Shown piece by piece: positions 6,737 through 16,291 of a stretch of 35,824 nt of DNA; within the stretch, counting starts at the first letter, position 1; every line of letters starts with the position of its first letter. This stretch comes from Lewinellaceae bacterium (lineage in GTDB: Bacteria; Bacteroidota; Bacteroidia; Chitinophagales; Saprospiraceae). Location of the stretch: positions 1 through 35,824 of the forward strand of contig JACJXV010000039.1 of the NCBI GenBank assembly GCA_020636445.1. Direction: 5' to 3'. The position numbers were made by a program, and so were the translations under genes. A model generated the notes under the pieces. That model did not search any database. It was not told the origin of the DNA and was given only the letters and a program-made list of their open reading frames with translations.

Positions 6737-9178
6737 TCAGGGCTTTTGCGCTACTGTCAGATTAACGGTTGCTCCCTGCAGTCCGGAAGCTGCTGCCTGC
6801 AGGTTAATGTCCCCGGGTTGTGTCCCTGCCCGTACAATAATCATAGCTTTCCCGTAAAACAAGTTGACAGAATTTGCCTGAAACGGGGAAAACGATTGTG
6901 GGTTCCCGTTCCCTACCCCAGCGATTGCGCCAGAACCTTTGACAGATAGGGTTACCTGGTTATCGGCAAGGGGTACCAGGTTACCCGCATCATCAAGGGC
7001 TTCCACCAGGATATAGGATAAATCCATGCCGTCTGCCTTCACGCGCACACGGTCAGGGGTGAGTCTTAACTGCGTCGCTTTGCCAGCTGTGCGGATAATA
7101 GATTCCCCCAATTTAGCCCCCTCCCGGTAGGCAACAGCACGGAGCTCTCCAGGCTCGTAAATTACGTTGGGCCACATCAGGCGAAAGCGGTACACAGAAC
7201 TATCCGCCTTAGGCTGCTTGCATTGCATACCCAGCGATTTTCCATTGAGGAATAGCTCAGCGCAATCTCCATTGGTATAAACAAAAACCGGAACTTCCTG
7301 CCCCCGGCGATTTTCCCAATTCCAATGTGGCAGAATGTGAATAGTTGTATCTGCTGATTGCCAGTAGCTCTTATATAAGTAAAACCGATCTTTGGGAATC
7401 CCTACCAGGTCGACAATACCGAAATAGGAACTCCGGGAAGCAGCGGTGTCGCTCATACCCATTTTCTTCACGGTAATATTATCATAAGGAGTAGGCTCGC
7501 CCAGGTAATCGAAGCCCGTCCAGACAAATTCACCAGCAACATAAGGCTCTTCCTGTTGCCACATGAAATCGTCATCCGATATTTCTGCCCACCAGGGCGC
7601 ATGCACATCATAAGAACTTACCTGCAGGGATTTCGTGAAATCTGTTTTCATGGCAGGCAAAGGGAACTCATAAAAACCGCGAGTGCTTACGGTGGATGCC
7701 GATTCAGTAATTATGACTGCTTTATTCGGTTCCATCTGTCGGGCTAATTGGTACCTGCGGTTATAGTTATAGCTGTGTACATCATACAAATCAAAGTGGC
7801 GAAGCCTCGCACTGCCCATATTGTCATTAACCATGGTGGTTAGCCGGGTAGGATCGTACTTGTTTACGTAATTCAGCATGGTATGCAGACGCTGAAAACC
7901 GTTATTGGTGTTCGTCTGAACATCTCCCATTTCATTTCCCACACTCCACAGGATTACCGAGGGGTGGTTGCGGTCCCGCACTACAAAGTTGCGGATATTC
8001 CGGTGCGCGAAAGCATCAAAATCCTCGCCCGGAAGCAAATCGGCCTTGCCGTCGTATTTATCAAAGGCCTCATTCAACACGACCAGCCCCATTTTATCGC
8101 ACAACTCCAGTAGTTCCGGGGCAGCAATATTATGGCTATTGCGAATCGCGTTCACACCCATAGATTTCATTATTTCCAGCTGTCGCTCCAGCGCTCTGGG
8201 ATATAAGGCAGCACCTAATGGCCCCTGATCATGATGCATATTCACCCCTTTAAGTTGAAGACGGCGATCATTCAGCCAAAATCCATCATCAGGTGTAAAG
8301 CGAATCGTGCGTACACCAAACGGAGTAAGATAGGTATCCCGGGTTTTCCCATTGACCTGCAACTGTGTCCGGACAGTATATAATACGGGGTTATCGACAT
8401 CCCATCGGCGAGGGTTAAGCAGGGTAAGGGTCATTTCAATTTCCTGCGATCTCCCGGATGGTATTTTTTTCCCGATAATCCCGGATGCCACTACTACTCC
8501 TTCTGGATTCACTATTTCGTGGACAACAGAAACCGAATCCAGTTGTGCAGAGGCGTTATTGATCTGGGTACTTATTCGGACATCAGCATAATGAGGTTTG
8601 ACAATGGGGGTAGTAACATAGGTTCCCCAAACCCCAACATGAATGGGATCAACGACAAGCAGTTGCACTTTCCGGTAAATTCCGGCACCTGGATACCAGC
8701 GGCTATCATGCTGACGGGTATCGGCATGAACTGCAAGCAGGTTTTTCTTCCCTGGTTGTATGAAGGATGTGATATCTACAAAGAAAGAATTATACCCGTA
8801 GTCCCAATTTCCTGCTAATTGTCCATTTACATAGATCTCCGGAAAAGCCATTACCCCATCGAAGATCAGGTACACCCTTTTCTGGGCGTAGCTGGTCGGG
8901 ATATCCAGAAGGCGGCGGTACCACCCCTCCCCTTTCCAGGGCAATTTGCCCGTGCTCCCATCTCCATCCAGCAAAAAAGGTCCGGTGATAGCCCAATCAT
9001 GAGGCACGGTAACAGCAGCCCAGTCCCGGTCGTTAAATGAAACAGCTTGAGCTCCCGTTTGTGGTCCTTGAGAAAATTTCCACCCATCGTGCAGGGTGAA
9101 GACTTGTCTTTCCTGAGCGGAAAGAGATACGGAAATAAAGAACAGCAGGCTTACTCCTACCCAGGCAAATGAGCGCAT
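6737..9178 (-). CDS. Glycoside hydrolase family 2 beta-galactosidase-type enzyme, exported
   Basis: The 813-residue protein has a signal peptide (about 1-21, ending SLSAQ). GH2 enzymes are retaining exo-glycosidases (beta-galactosidase, beta-glucuronidase, beta-mannosidase). The sugar-binding domain occupies about 30-185 with TVPHDWAITGPF and GEGWYRR; the immunoglobulin-like domain follows to about 290. The TIM barrel contains LKGVNMHHDQG. The acid/base Glu is E416 in SVGNEMGD and the nucleophile is E492 in IITESAS. C-terminal beta domains (about 650-813) look like a DUF4982-type domain and a bacterial Ig-like domain. This layout is most like Bacteroidota beta-galactosidases, but the substrate is not certain. 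It is the last gene of a minus-strand run, 48 bp after the large unknown gene. No transporter genes are adjacent. Confidence 0.9.
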   Translation of the reverse strand: MRSFAWVGVSLLFFISVSLSAQERQVFTLHDGWKFSQGPQTGAQAVSFNDRDWAAVTVPHDWAITGPFLLDGDGSTGKLPWKGEGWYRRLLDIPTSYAQKRVYLIFDGVMAFPEIYVNGQLAGNWDYGYNSFFVDITSFIQPGKKNLLAVHADTRQHDSRWYPGAGIYRKVQLLVVDPIHVGVWGTYVTTPIVKPHYADVRISTQINNASAQLDSVSVVHEIVNPEGVVVASGIIGKKIPSGRSQEIEMTLTLLNPRRWDVDNPVLYTVRTQLQVNGKTRDTYLTPFGVRTIRFTPDDGFWLNDRRLQLKGVNMHHDQGPLGAALYPRALERQLEIMKSMGVNAIRNSHNIAAPELLELCDKMGLVVLNEAFDKYDGKADLLPGEDFDAFAHRNIRNFVVRDRNHPSVILWSVGNEMGDVQTNTNNGFQRLHTMLNYVNKYDPTRLTTMVNDNMGSARLRHFDLYDVHSYNYNRRYQLARQMEPNKAVIITESASTVSTRGFYEFPLPAMKTDFTKSLQVSSYDVHAPWWAEISDDDFMWQQEEPYVAGEFVWTGFDYLGEPTPYDNITVKKMGMSDTAASRSSYFGIVDLVGIPKDRFYLYKSYWQSADTTIHILPHWNWENRRGQEVPVFVYTNGDCAELFLNGKSLGMQCKQPKADSSVYRFRLMWPNVIYEPGELRAVAYREGAKLGESIIRTAGKATQLRLTPDRVRVKADGMDLSYILVEALDDAGNLVPLADNQVTLSVKGSGAIAGVGNGNPQSFSPFQANSVNLFYGKAMIIVRAGTQPGDINLQAAASGLQGATVNLTVAQKP

Positions 9179-9226
9179 AACAGCTTATTTTGCCCTAAAA
9201 TAAAATCTTTTCCAGATAGTTACGCC

Positions 9227-12200
9227 TTATTTCCCGGCCGCCTGCGCCCGGCGGACAAACATCTGCGCCCGGTTCTGTTCTACAACCTGGATCTCATAGG
9301 TTTCACCGTCTTTCATTTTCACCACCAGTTCCGAACTTTTCATCTTCGACAACTCTTCCATAAAGCGATTATCATTAGAAGTAAGCTCCAGGAAACCCTG
9401 GCGATAGCCGAAGTAATAAAAAATATCGTTGGGCAATTTGAAGTATACATAAACCCGATCATCCTCATTAGTCGGCATTTTGTACTCGACATAGGTTTGT
9501 AAAACTTTATTCACGGGTTCCCCTGCTATACTGACCAATCCCACATCTGTCTTCGTATTTACAAAAGACTGATAGTCCATATCCCAGCGCATTTTAAGGC
9601 CGCTAAACAGGAAAGTATAGGTATTGAGGCTCTTGGGTAATTCAAAAACACCGGTCGTCAGCGTATTCAAGGCGTTGTCCAATTCCTTGGATGGAGGCAG
9701 CAACATAGTGAACCGCCGCTTGTAATAATCAATATCCGACAGGTAAGTAATAGGTGCGGAGCCAAAACTGGCCGCTTCAATCTCATTTAGCATAATTCGA
9801 AGCAGCTTATCCGGGACTACCAACTGGAGTCCACTAACGATATCTATATCCACGGGTAAGGGCGGTAGGGTATCAATCAACACCGTATCCGGAAGTGGTG
9901 GGCGGAATCCCGTTTGCAGGGACCCGGCGGCATCCAGGCTGACGTATTTCAACCCCGAACCCAGGTTAAGACGGCCATCGCCGGTAACCTTTCCTGTTTT
10001 GTTATCAAAAACAATCTCCGCACCCCGATAATCATTGTGCAGCACCTTGGTTGAATCCCCAAAGATGAACTGATCCTTAGGCTTGTCATAACGAAAAACA
10101 CCTTTAGCAGGTAAAATGGGGCGATCCTTCCGAAAGAACAGCGGCATCATAATTCGCGGATACATTGCCGTTGTTTCCTTGCTGAGGAATATCCCTGTTT
10201 CCAATGGTACCCCATCAAATGTCTTAGGGTTGTTATACTTGATAGCAAGATTACTTTTATCTCCCTCGCAGTTGATATTAAACCAGTTTCGCTCAGGCAA
10301 CCGGTCTGCTTCCAGGCGGGCATAACCATCAAATTGCAGGTTCACCGATTCCGATGATAGCTTGATGGTCCCATAGAAGGCGGTTTTTTTGTCGATAAAA
10401 AAGCTATCGGCTTCGGTAACCTCTCCGTTTGCCCGGGTTGCCGTCCGCTTTTCGCTGGCGGCTCCTTTGCCAACTCGTTGTCCGACAACGTTGGAGAATT
10501 CTATTTCCTGTTGGCGCTCGCCAATATTGTACTCATAAAACCCTTTCGCCAGATAGTCCTTTCGCCCTTTTATATCGACCGCTGCGCGGAGGATTTTATG
10601 ATTTTGATTGATGGTATCACAAATAATTGTAGCGTTCTCGAGGGTAGTCATTACGCCTCCTGCCTTAACTTCCACCTTACCGCTATCCGGGTAGATGAAG
10701 GCATCCGCCGATTTAATAAAAGGTACCTCTCCTATTTGCAACAAGTGGGTTTTGAGGTCGTAAAAAGCCGTTCGCCCCCGGAAATTTAATGAATCCTGGG
10801 TTGGAGCCAGGGAGGTAAAGGTTCCCATTTTTGTTGGGTCCGCTTTAAAATCGATGGTTGATTTTTTCATATCCCAGTCGAATTCATTCATGGATGTTTC
10901 GTACTGGTTGAAAGGCAATTTTGTCTTGAGGAATTCTTCATTAGCTTTGAAATTCCCAATCATTTTGTCAAAATCAACTGCTCCATAAATATTGGCCGTC
11001 TGAATGGCAATCGATTTATTATCCTCCGTCTTGATCTTGAGCTCGGTAGTGTCACCCGCAGCAGAAAAAGCGCCAAAGGCAAAATAATCCGACTGCAAAC
11101 TTGCCTGAGGCCAATCGAGTAAGCCGGCACCTTTCAACCCTCCCGGAGTCAGGATGAGAGTGCCATCGAACGTATGTTCGCCCGCCTTATACAAAGCAAA
11201 AGGCGCATCCAGGGGCTTAACATACATGCTATCCTGGTAGGGATTCCAGGTGATAGCCACCTTGGTCCCACTGACCTGAGGAACCTCCGGATCACCGCGC
11301 TCTTCATCCAGCTCAAAAAACTCCGCCGAAGATTTCACGGAAGCTGGCCGAAATACAAAGTCTTCTGAATTGATGGAAGCTCCCAGGTATTTCAAGTTAC
11401 CTTTCCCCCAGAGTCCGCGGTTAGTCAAGTCAACTTCCCCACTAAACACCCCTCGCTTATGGTAAACCGGGTAGCCGGTTTTAGGAGTTTGATGAATAAA
11501 CCCCAGGGAGTAATCTTCAGGGCGAATGATCAGGTTCTCCTTGAAGTCCGGAAAAATGCCGGCAGAAACCAATTTGCCTTTGAACTGTACATCCTCGCGG
11601 ATATAATCATCCAGTCGGTTAAAACCAAAGGGCTCAACTTCATAATAAAAGGAATCACGCAGGTAAACGGTATCCTTGGCAAATTCCCCATCATAATATA
11701 CGTAGGCTTTTGACTTAGTGGTCAGGGAAGGAAAAATGGCAATATCCTCCCGCCCACTTTTATTATTGGGAGCATCTACCAATAAAATGCCGGTAAAATG
11801 TTCCAGATCAGAGGTAAGCGCCAGGGCGTTGACTTCTTTCGTTTCACTGGGACGTTTGTCGGGCAGAAAAAGACGCCATCGATCAATAGAATCCAACTGA
11901 AACTGAAACTTATCATAGTCGAAATGAAAATCCTTTCCGGCTAACTCTGAGTAACCAGCGCGTAATCGTCCGGTAAAGTCCATATTGCGATTGGCGCCGA
12001 GAATTAATTGTCCGGTATCCGGAATGATAGCCACCCGTTGCCGGTTGCTTACTTCCAGGAATTTCACGCCTTTTACATTAATCGTATTATTGCGCAGATT
12101 CATTACAGCATTAGTGCTGTCGGTATCGGAATTGATACGCAGCCGGTCGTAATCTTCTTTATTACTGGCAGCATTCGCATAGCGAAAAACCTTATCCTTA

Positions 12201-13765
12201 ACTTCAATAAGTTGCTTCTCCGGGTCGTAATTGATAAACCCCTTCCCCACTAAATCATAGAGTAACGTGACAATATTCTCCACTCCAAAGCGAGGATTGA
12301 TGATGCGGGCAATTTCATCAGCCGGGAGAATTCGCCGTCCGGATTTTTCCGCCTGGAATTTGATTGCCCCAACCGGGTTGACATTGGAAATACTTTGCAG
12401 CTGCTCGTATTCACGCTGATTGAAATAATCAAACGATTCAAACCGAACAGGGGGTTTATTGGCAATACTGATGGTAGGTTTTCCGATCAGCACCGAATCG
12501 CGGTCAATAAAAGCCAAAAGCTGCTCTGCATCGATATTCATTTTATGGGCAGAGCTGAAAAACAAATTCCGGTCACTACCCCGCTGGCCCCGAACGAGCA
12601 GTAGTTCTCGTTTGGGAATATTATACCTAAGATTAACAGAGGGATGATAAATGGAATCTGTTTTAAAGTAAAAAGTAGATTCCACACCTTGGCCAATAAT
12701 AACCTCTTCCCGACGAATAATCAGCTTGTCTGCCCGGCCCGAATAGACCCGCTGTCCGCGGTTATTGACTAAATCGATACGAGCGGGGATACCGGTCACT
12801 CCCAAGCCGATAATAGTAGCTCCTTCCATCCGGAAACCACCCTGGTACCGAATGCCTTCCCCAAATTTGGTGATACTCAAGTCTGTTTCCGCTGACTGAA
12901 ACCGAGGGAAAGAAGCTGTGGTACTATCTACATAAACACTGATTTTATCGCTAAAAACCCCAGGCACTTTACGTTCCCCAAAAAAGAGCGGGTAATGCAA
13001 ATTAGCCTGATTGGACTCATACAGACCCCGGCGCACATCCAGTTCATATGCTCCTAATTCGGCATAAATATTGGGATCCATCCCGAGTCGCTCCCAGGTG
13101 ACCCTGCCTCCTTTTCCTTCCCATTGGTTATCAAAAATATTGAAGATACCACTGGTTTCCACGATGCGGATGGAGTCGGTTTTGCGCCGGGCCACCAGGT
13201 CGGCCAGTGGAATAACCACCTGAGGTTTTTTATCTACATAAGCCAGTGAATAATCGGAGGCGCGAACCAACCAATTGGTGCCGCTATCCGAGGGGCGCAA
13301 GCGTTGATCGGTGAACCAGCCGGCCGCAAAATCCAGGAAGGTGGCTACATTATTTACCCGTTGTTCTTCTTGTGGAGCCAGCAGCGTGTCCAACATTTTA
13401 TGCCATTCCCGAAACCGCCGTTCCGGCTCTGCAACTTGTTTCATTTGGGTAAGCAAAGCCAGGTAATCCCGCATCTGGGGGTTAGGACTAAGTCTTTTCA
13501 ACCACATTTTTTGCAGGCTGCTGATCACTTGGTCCCGTTCGCCTTCGGCAAAATATCCACTGCGGAATTGTTGCTCAAAAGTTTTGAAAATTTCCTCCAG
13601 TTCTTTGTTCCCTGTAGCTAGCAATTGTTCCCCCAGCACCCCAATAAAGGCATTAGGGTCTGTAGGAAGCGTATCCGGGCGTTGTCCGGCAAGGAATAAT
13701 GGAAAAAGTAGCACCAGCCCCAGCAATGGCCAGCGGGAAGTAAAAAAGAGGTAGCAAGACTGCAT
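9227..13765 (-). CDS. Very large exported protein of unknown function (about 1512 aa)
   Basis: I do not recognise this protein. A longer frame opens at TTG 13795, but ATG at 13765 gives a cleaner signal peptide (MQSCYLFFTSRWPLLGLVLLFPLFLAGQ) and is preferred. After the signal there are no further membrane helices. An alpha-helical N-terminal part (to about residue 130) is followed by more than 1,200 residues of mostly beta-type sequence with recurring short patterns of the kind GxGxLxL and sFxF, such as VTGDGRLNLGSGLKYVSLD and GGLKGAGLLDWPQASLQSD. This resembles stacked beta-sheet proteins of the AsmA/TamB or OstA kind in texture only; homology is not shown. A strongly charged, Lys/Asp-rich composition fits a periplasmic or surface location. 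It lies 30 bp after prmA and 48 bp before the GH2 gene, so co-transcription is likely. It has no T9SS sorting domain that I can see. Confidence 0.75.
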   Translation of the reverse strand: MQSCYLFFTSRWPLLGLVLLFPLFLAGQRPDTLPTDPNAFIGVLGEQLLATGNKELEEIFKTFEQQFRSGYFAEGERDQVISSLQKMWLKRLSPNPQMRDYLALLTQMKQVAEPERRFREWHKMLDTLLAPQEEQRVNNVATFLDFAAGWFTDQRLRPSDSGTNWLVRASDYSLAYVDKKPQVVIPLADLVARRKTDSIRIVETSGIFNIFDNQWEGKGGRVTWERLGMDPNIYAELGAYELDVRRGLYESNQANLHYPLFFGERKVPGVFSDKISVYVDSTTASFPRFQSAETDLSITKFGEGIRYQGGFRMEGATIIGLGVTGIPARIDLVNNRGQRVYSGRADKLIIRREEVIIGQGVESTFYFKTDSIYHPSVNLRYNIPKRELLLVRGQRGSDRNLFFSSAHKMNIDAEQLLAFIDRDSVLIGKPTISIANKPPVRFESFDYFNQREYEQLQSISNVNPVGAIKFQAEKSGRRILPADEIARIINPRFGVENIVTLLYDLVGKGFINYDPEKQLIEVKDKVFRYANAASNKEDYDRLRINSDTDSTNAVMNLRNNTINVKGVKFLEVSNRQRVAIIPDTGQLILGANRNMDFTGRLRAGYSELAGKDFHFDYDKFQFQLDSIDRWRLFLPDKRPSETKEVNALALTSDLEHFTGILLVDAPNNKSGREDIAIFPSLTTKSKAYVYYDGEFAKDTVYLRDSFYYEVEPFGFNRLDDYIREDVQFKGKLVSAGIFPDFKENLIIRPEDYSLGFIHQTPKTGYPVYHKRGVFSGEVDLTNRGLWGKGNLKYLGASINSEDFVFRPASVKSSAEFFELDEERGDPEVPQVSGTKVAITWNPYQDSMYVKPLDAPFALYKAGEHTFDGTLILTPGGLKGAGLLDWPQASLQSDYFAFGAFSAAGDTTELKIKTEDNKSIAIQTANIYGAVDFDKMIGNFKANEEFLKTKLPFNQYETSMNEFDWDMKKSTIDFKADPTKMGTFTSLAPTQDSLNFRGRTAFYDLKTHLLQIGEVPFIKSADAFIYPDSGKVEVKAGGVMTTLENATIICDTINQNHKILRAAVDIKGRKDYLAKGFYEYNIGERQQEIEFSNVVGQRVGKGAASEKRTATRANGEVTEADSFFIDKKTAFYGTIKLSSESVNLQFDGYARLEADRLPERNWFNINCEGDKSNLAIKYNNPKTFDGVPLETGIFLSKETTAMYPRIMMPLFFRKDRPILPAKGVFRYDKPKDQFIFGDSTKVLHNDYRGAEIVFDNKTGKVTGDGRLNLGSGLKYVSLDAAGSLQTGFRPPLPDTVLIDTLPPLPVDIDIVSGLQLVVPDKLLRIMLNEIEAASFGSAPITYLSDIDYYKRRFTMLLPPSKELDNALNTLTTGVFELPKSLNTYTFLFSGLKMRWDMDYQSFVNTKTDVGLVSIAGEPVNKVLQTYVEYKMPTNEDDRVYVYFKLPNDIFYYFGYRQGFLELTSNDNRFMEELSKMKSSELVVKMKDGETYEIQVVEQNRAQMFVRRAQAAGK

Positions 13766-13795
13766 ACACCAAACATATTTGAGAGGTACCGGCAA

Positions 13796-14632
13796 TCAGG
13801 AGTTCGGGCGCAGTTGCATGGCTAACCAATCTTCCCGTTGGAGTGTCCGCTGATGGGAAAAACCAGCTTGCGTGGCAGCCTCCTTTACCAGAGTCTCATC
13901 GGATTGCAGGATTCCGGAAATTAATAAGGTACCGTCGGGTTTTAACTGCTTATGTAACGCGGGAAGACTGGCTAAAATTACGTTGCGATTGATATTCGCC
14001 AGGATGATATCATATTTGGTAACCGGGACGACTTCCAGGCCTCCGGCAAATACCTCCATAATTGCAGTATCAATGTGGTTTATCTGCATGTTCTCGAAGG
14101 TATTTTCGATAGCTGCGAGCTCAATATCGACGGCTTTAATGTCGGTAGTACCCAATTTCGCGGCAATGATTGCCAACACGCCGGTACCACAACCAAAATC
14201 AAACACGCGTTTGTGCTTGAAATCGAGTGTGCGCATCAGCTGGACCATCATATAAGTGGTGGCATGGTGTCCTGTTCCAAATGCCATTTTGGGGTTAATA
14301 GTAATATCCAGTGGAATACCTGGCATGGGCGGATGGAAATCCGCCCGAATGTAACAGAAATTATCAACCAGAACGGGCTCAAAATTGGCCTCCCAAACCG
14401 CATTCCAATTTTGTTCCGGCAGCGGCTCGGCTGTCCAGGTAAATGACCAGGAACCCATTAGCTGCCGGATTTCTTCTTCCACGAAATCATTCTTGGCTGC
14501 TGCTGGCAAGTAACCGTCTAATGCGGCATAGTGTTCTTCAAAAGCTTCGAAGGGGAGTTGGCTAAGCATCGCCAGCAATACCTCCTTTTGGTCATCTTGT
14601 TCCAATTGAAAATGGTAGACCCAGTACTCCAT
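13796..14632 (-). CDS. prmA: Ribosomal protein L11 methyltransferase PrmA
   Basis: PrmA trimethylates ribosomal protein L11 with S-adenosylmethionine. The frame is open from 14680, but ATG at 14632 gives the family-typical N-terminus MEYWVYHFQLEQD and sits 4 bp after the stop of the DinB-like gene, so this start is chosen (278 residues). The N-terminal substrate-binding domain is followed by a class I SAM fold: KMAFGTGHHATTYMM, then motif I VFDFGCGTGVLAIIAAKLG, the acidic residue in AVDIE, and ANINRNVIL in place of the N-P-P-Y type motif. These match PrmA closely. The gene is tightly packed with its neighbours on both sides. Confidence 0.92.
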   Translation of the reverse strand: MEYWVYHFQLEQDDQKEVLLAMLSQLPFEAFEEHYAALDGYLPAAAKNDFVEEEIRQLMGSWSFTWTAEPLPEQNWNAVWEANFEPVLVDNFCYIRADFHPPMPGIPLDITINPKMAFGTGHHATTYMMVQLMRTLDFKHKRVFDFGCGTGVLAIIAAKLGTTDIKAVDIELAAIENTFENMQINHIDTAIMEVFAGGLEVVPVTKYDIILANINRNVILASLPALHKQLKPDGTLLISGILQSDETLVKEAATQAGFSHQRTLQREDWLAMQLRPNS

Positions 14633-14636
14633 GGTT

Positions 14637-15149
14637 TTATTGATTAGACGATTCCCGATGACGCAAAGTAGCTGGAGCAACCCCTAATTTACTGTCCAGT
14701 AATACAGGTTCGCTGAGTTGTGACAAGCCCATCTTAATAATAGCCAGGTGATGGACTGCATGGTCGTGGATGTAACTAAACTCACGACCTATGGATGATA
14801 AATAGCGCGGGCGCTGCGCCTCCGGGTTAGCGGAAACATCAGCTAAAACATTTATCAGAGTGGCTTCATCCAGATTGCCCAGGCGTTCCATGAAAAGGGT
14901 AAGTTGTTCTAAAGCAAAACCGGGTTGATGTTCCAGGCGGATATCACGTTCCCGATCTGCATAATCAACTGTTCCCTGGACAACTCCACGATCCAAACAT
15001 TGAAAAAAATCGACAATATGACGTACGTGCTGACCGATAGTAGCTCCTTCAAACAAATCCAGGTGGCGCGTGTATTGTGCTGGTGACAACTGCTGCAAAA
15101 GCGATTGCACACTTTGCTTCAAAGCAAAAAGACTCTCTTTACTCGTCAT
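14637..15149 (-). CDS. DinB-like superfamily protein
   Basis: This 170-residue protein has the four-helix layout of the DinB/YfiT-like superfamily, whose members bind a divalent metal with three histidines and include thiol-dependent S-transferases. Likely ligands are the His in ATIGQHVRHIVDF (about residues 53-57) and those in YIHDHAVHHLAI (about 127-134). The catalysed reaction cannot be deduced. It lies between folD (29-bp gap) and prmA (4-bp gap), which implies one transcript with housekeeping genes. No DNA-damage operator was noticed. Confidence 0.75.
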   Translation of the reverse strand: MTSKESLFALKQSVQSLLQQLSPAQYTRHLDLFEGATIGQHVRHIVDFFQCLDRGVVQGTVDYADRERDIRLEHQPGFALEQLTLFMERLGNLDEATLINVLADVSANPEAQRPRYLSSIGREFSYIHDHAVHHLAIIKMGLSQLSEPVLLDSKLGVAPATLRHRESSNQ

Positions 15150-15178
15150 GTATATCTAGATTTGGCACATGAAGCTAA

Positions 15179-16060
15179 TTACCCGAAGATCTCTTTCTGA
15201 TTAGCCTTGAGGGTATTCAGTAACAGTGCCATTACCGTTAGCTGACCCACGCCACCGGGTACTGGAGTAAGGTAACCGGCAACTTTGGCAACTCCCGCAT
15301 AATCCACGTCACCTGTCAGGCGGTATCCTTTTTCCCTACTGGCATCATCAACGCGATTCATTCCAACATCAATAACCACGGCACCCCGTTTAACCATGTC
15401 TCCGGTAATAAATTCAGCCTGACCTATGGCAGCGATAAGAATATCGGCACGCCGGGTATGATCGGCCAGGTTTTCCGTGCGGCTATGGCAGATCGTCACG
15501 GTTGCATTGCCGGGATTTGCTTTACGGGACAATAGAATACTAATGGGCGTACCCACAATATTACTTCGCCCTACAACGACCACCTCCTTGCCACTGGTTG
15601 GAATTTCGTAACGTTTCAACATCTCCAGAATACCAAAAGGAGTAGCAGGTAAATAAGCGGGAAGCCCTTGCGCCATCCGGCCAAAATTGACGGGGTGAAA
15701 CCCATCAACATCTTTCCGGGGGTCTATAGCCAAAGTTACCGCATGCTCATCAATATGATTGGGCAATGGCAGTTGTACGATAAACCCGTCGATCGTATTA
15801 TCAGCATTGAGGTCGCGGACAATTTGCAGCAACTCTTCCTGCGTTGTGGTAGCTGGCCGGCGAATCAGTGTAGAATCAAAACCTACTTGCTCACAGGAGC
15901 GAACTTTATTACGCACGTATGCCTGGCTGGCTGGATCATCCCCAACCAAAACAGCTGCTAAATGAGGCTTTTTGCCACCAGCAGCTACAATAGCCTGGGT
16001 AGCAGTTGCCAATTCTTCCTTAATGGTAGTAGCCAGTTGGCGCCCGTCTAAAACAATCAT
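15179..16060 (-). CDS. folD: Methylenetetrahydrofolate dehydrogenase / cyclohydrolase FolD
   Basis: FolD converts 5,10-methylene-THF to 10-formyl-THF in two steps, using NAD(P)+; it supplies one-carbon units for purine and formyl-methionine synthesis. The 293-residue protein shows the standard pattern: YVRNKVRSCEQVGF with the catalytic Lys, FIVQLPLPNHI, DVDGFHPVNFGRM, the nucleotide-binding VVVGRSNIVGTPISILL, and TPVPGGVGQLTVMALL near the C-terminus. In that last motif QL replaces the usual PM (PGGVGPMT), an unusual variation. An AGGAGGA sequence abuts the ATG with almost no spacing, closer than normal, yet the N-terminus MIVLDGRQLA fits the family. A TAAATTTG box lies 60 bp upstream. Confidence 0.93.
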   Translation of the reverse strand: MIVLDGRQLATTIKEELATATQAIVAAGGKKPHLAAVLVGDDPASQAYVRNKVRSCEQVGFDSTLIRRPATTTQEELLQIVRDLNADNTIDGFIVQLPLPNHIDEHAVTLAIDPRKDVDGFHPVNFGRMAQGLPAYLPATPFGILEMLKRYEIPTSGKEVVVVGRSNIVGTPISILLSRKANPGNATVTICHSRTENLADHTRRADILIAAIGQAEFITGDMVKRGAVVIDVGMNRVDDASREKGYRLTGDVDYAGVAKVAGYLTPVPGGVGQLTVMALLLNTLKANQKEIFG

Positions 16061-16067
16061 TCCTCCT
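16061..16067 (-). promoter_or_regulatory. Shine-Dalgarno-like sequence abutting folD start
   Basis: On the minus strand AGGAGGA directly precedes the folD ATG. The spacing of about one base is shorter than the usual 5-9. Either the motif is not used or a slightly different start is. No good alternative start is seen in the first residues. Confidence 0.4.
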
Positions 16068-16119
16068 GATATTAAGGGTTGAAAAAAAGAAGATCATGCC
16101 GAAGTTCGACTTACCTGGG

Positions 16120-16127
16120 CAAATTTA
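16120..16127 (-). promoter_or_regulatory. Candidate Bacteroidota -7 box for folD
   Basis: On the minus strand TAAATTTG matches the TAnnTTTG consensus and lies 60 bp upstream of the folD ATG, a reasonable leader length. A clear TTG -33 box was not identified. Confidence 0.45.
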
Positions 16128-16160
16128 ATAATTCCGCTGACCCATTCAGGGGCTTTTTAC

Positions 16161-16168
16161 TACATTTG
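16161..16168 (+). promoter_or_regulatory. Candidate Bacteroidota -7 box for the adhesin gene
   Basis: TACATTTG matches TAnnTTTG and lies 124 bp before the adhesin ATG, in the divergent region shared with folD. The -33 element is not evident, so the call is weak. Confidence 0.3.
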
Positions 16169-16291
16169 TTGAACCAGGAATTTTCCTTTGCCCGAGGTAA
16201 AAAAGCGGTTCTTTACACACCGCAGGACGATCTTTTATCGTTAGTAACAAATCTCTTTTTTCACAATATATAGAGATGTAATTTCGCTTGC

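Noticed and set aside
6333..6949. Overlapping plus-strand open frames across the tRNA-Leu genes and the GH2 3' end
   Set aside because: They translate the two tRNA genes and the heptamer repeats; the amino-acid repeats reflect the DNA repeats and not a protein.
6737..9178. GH2 as part of a polysaccharide utilisation locus
   Set aside because: No SusC/SusD-like pair or associated regulator is found on either side.
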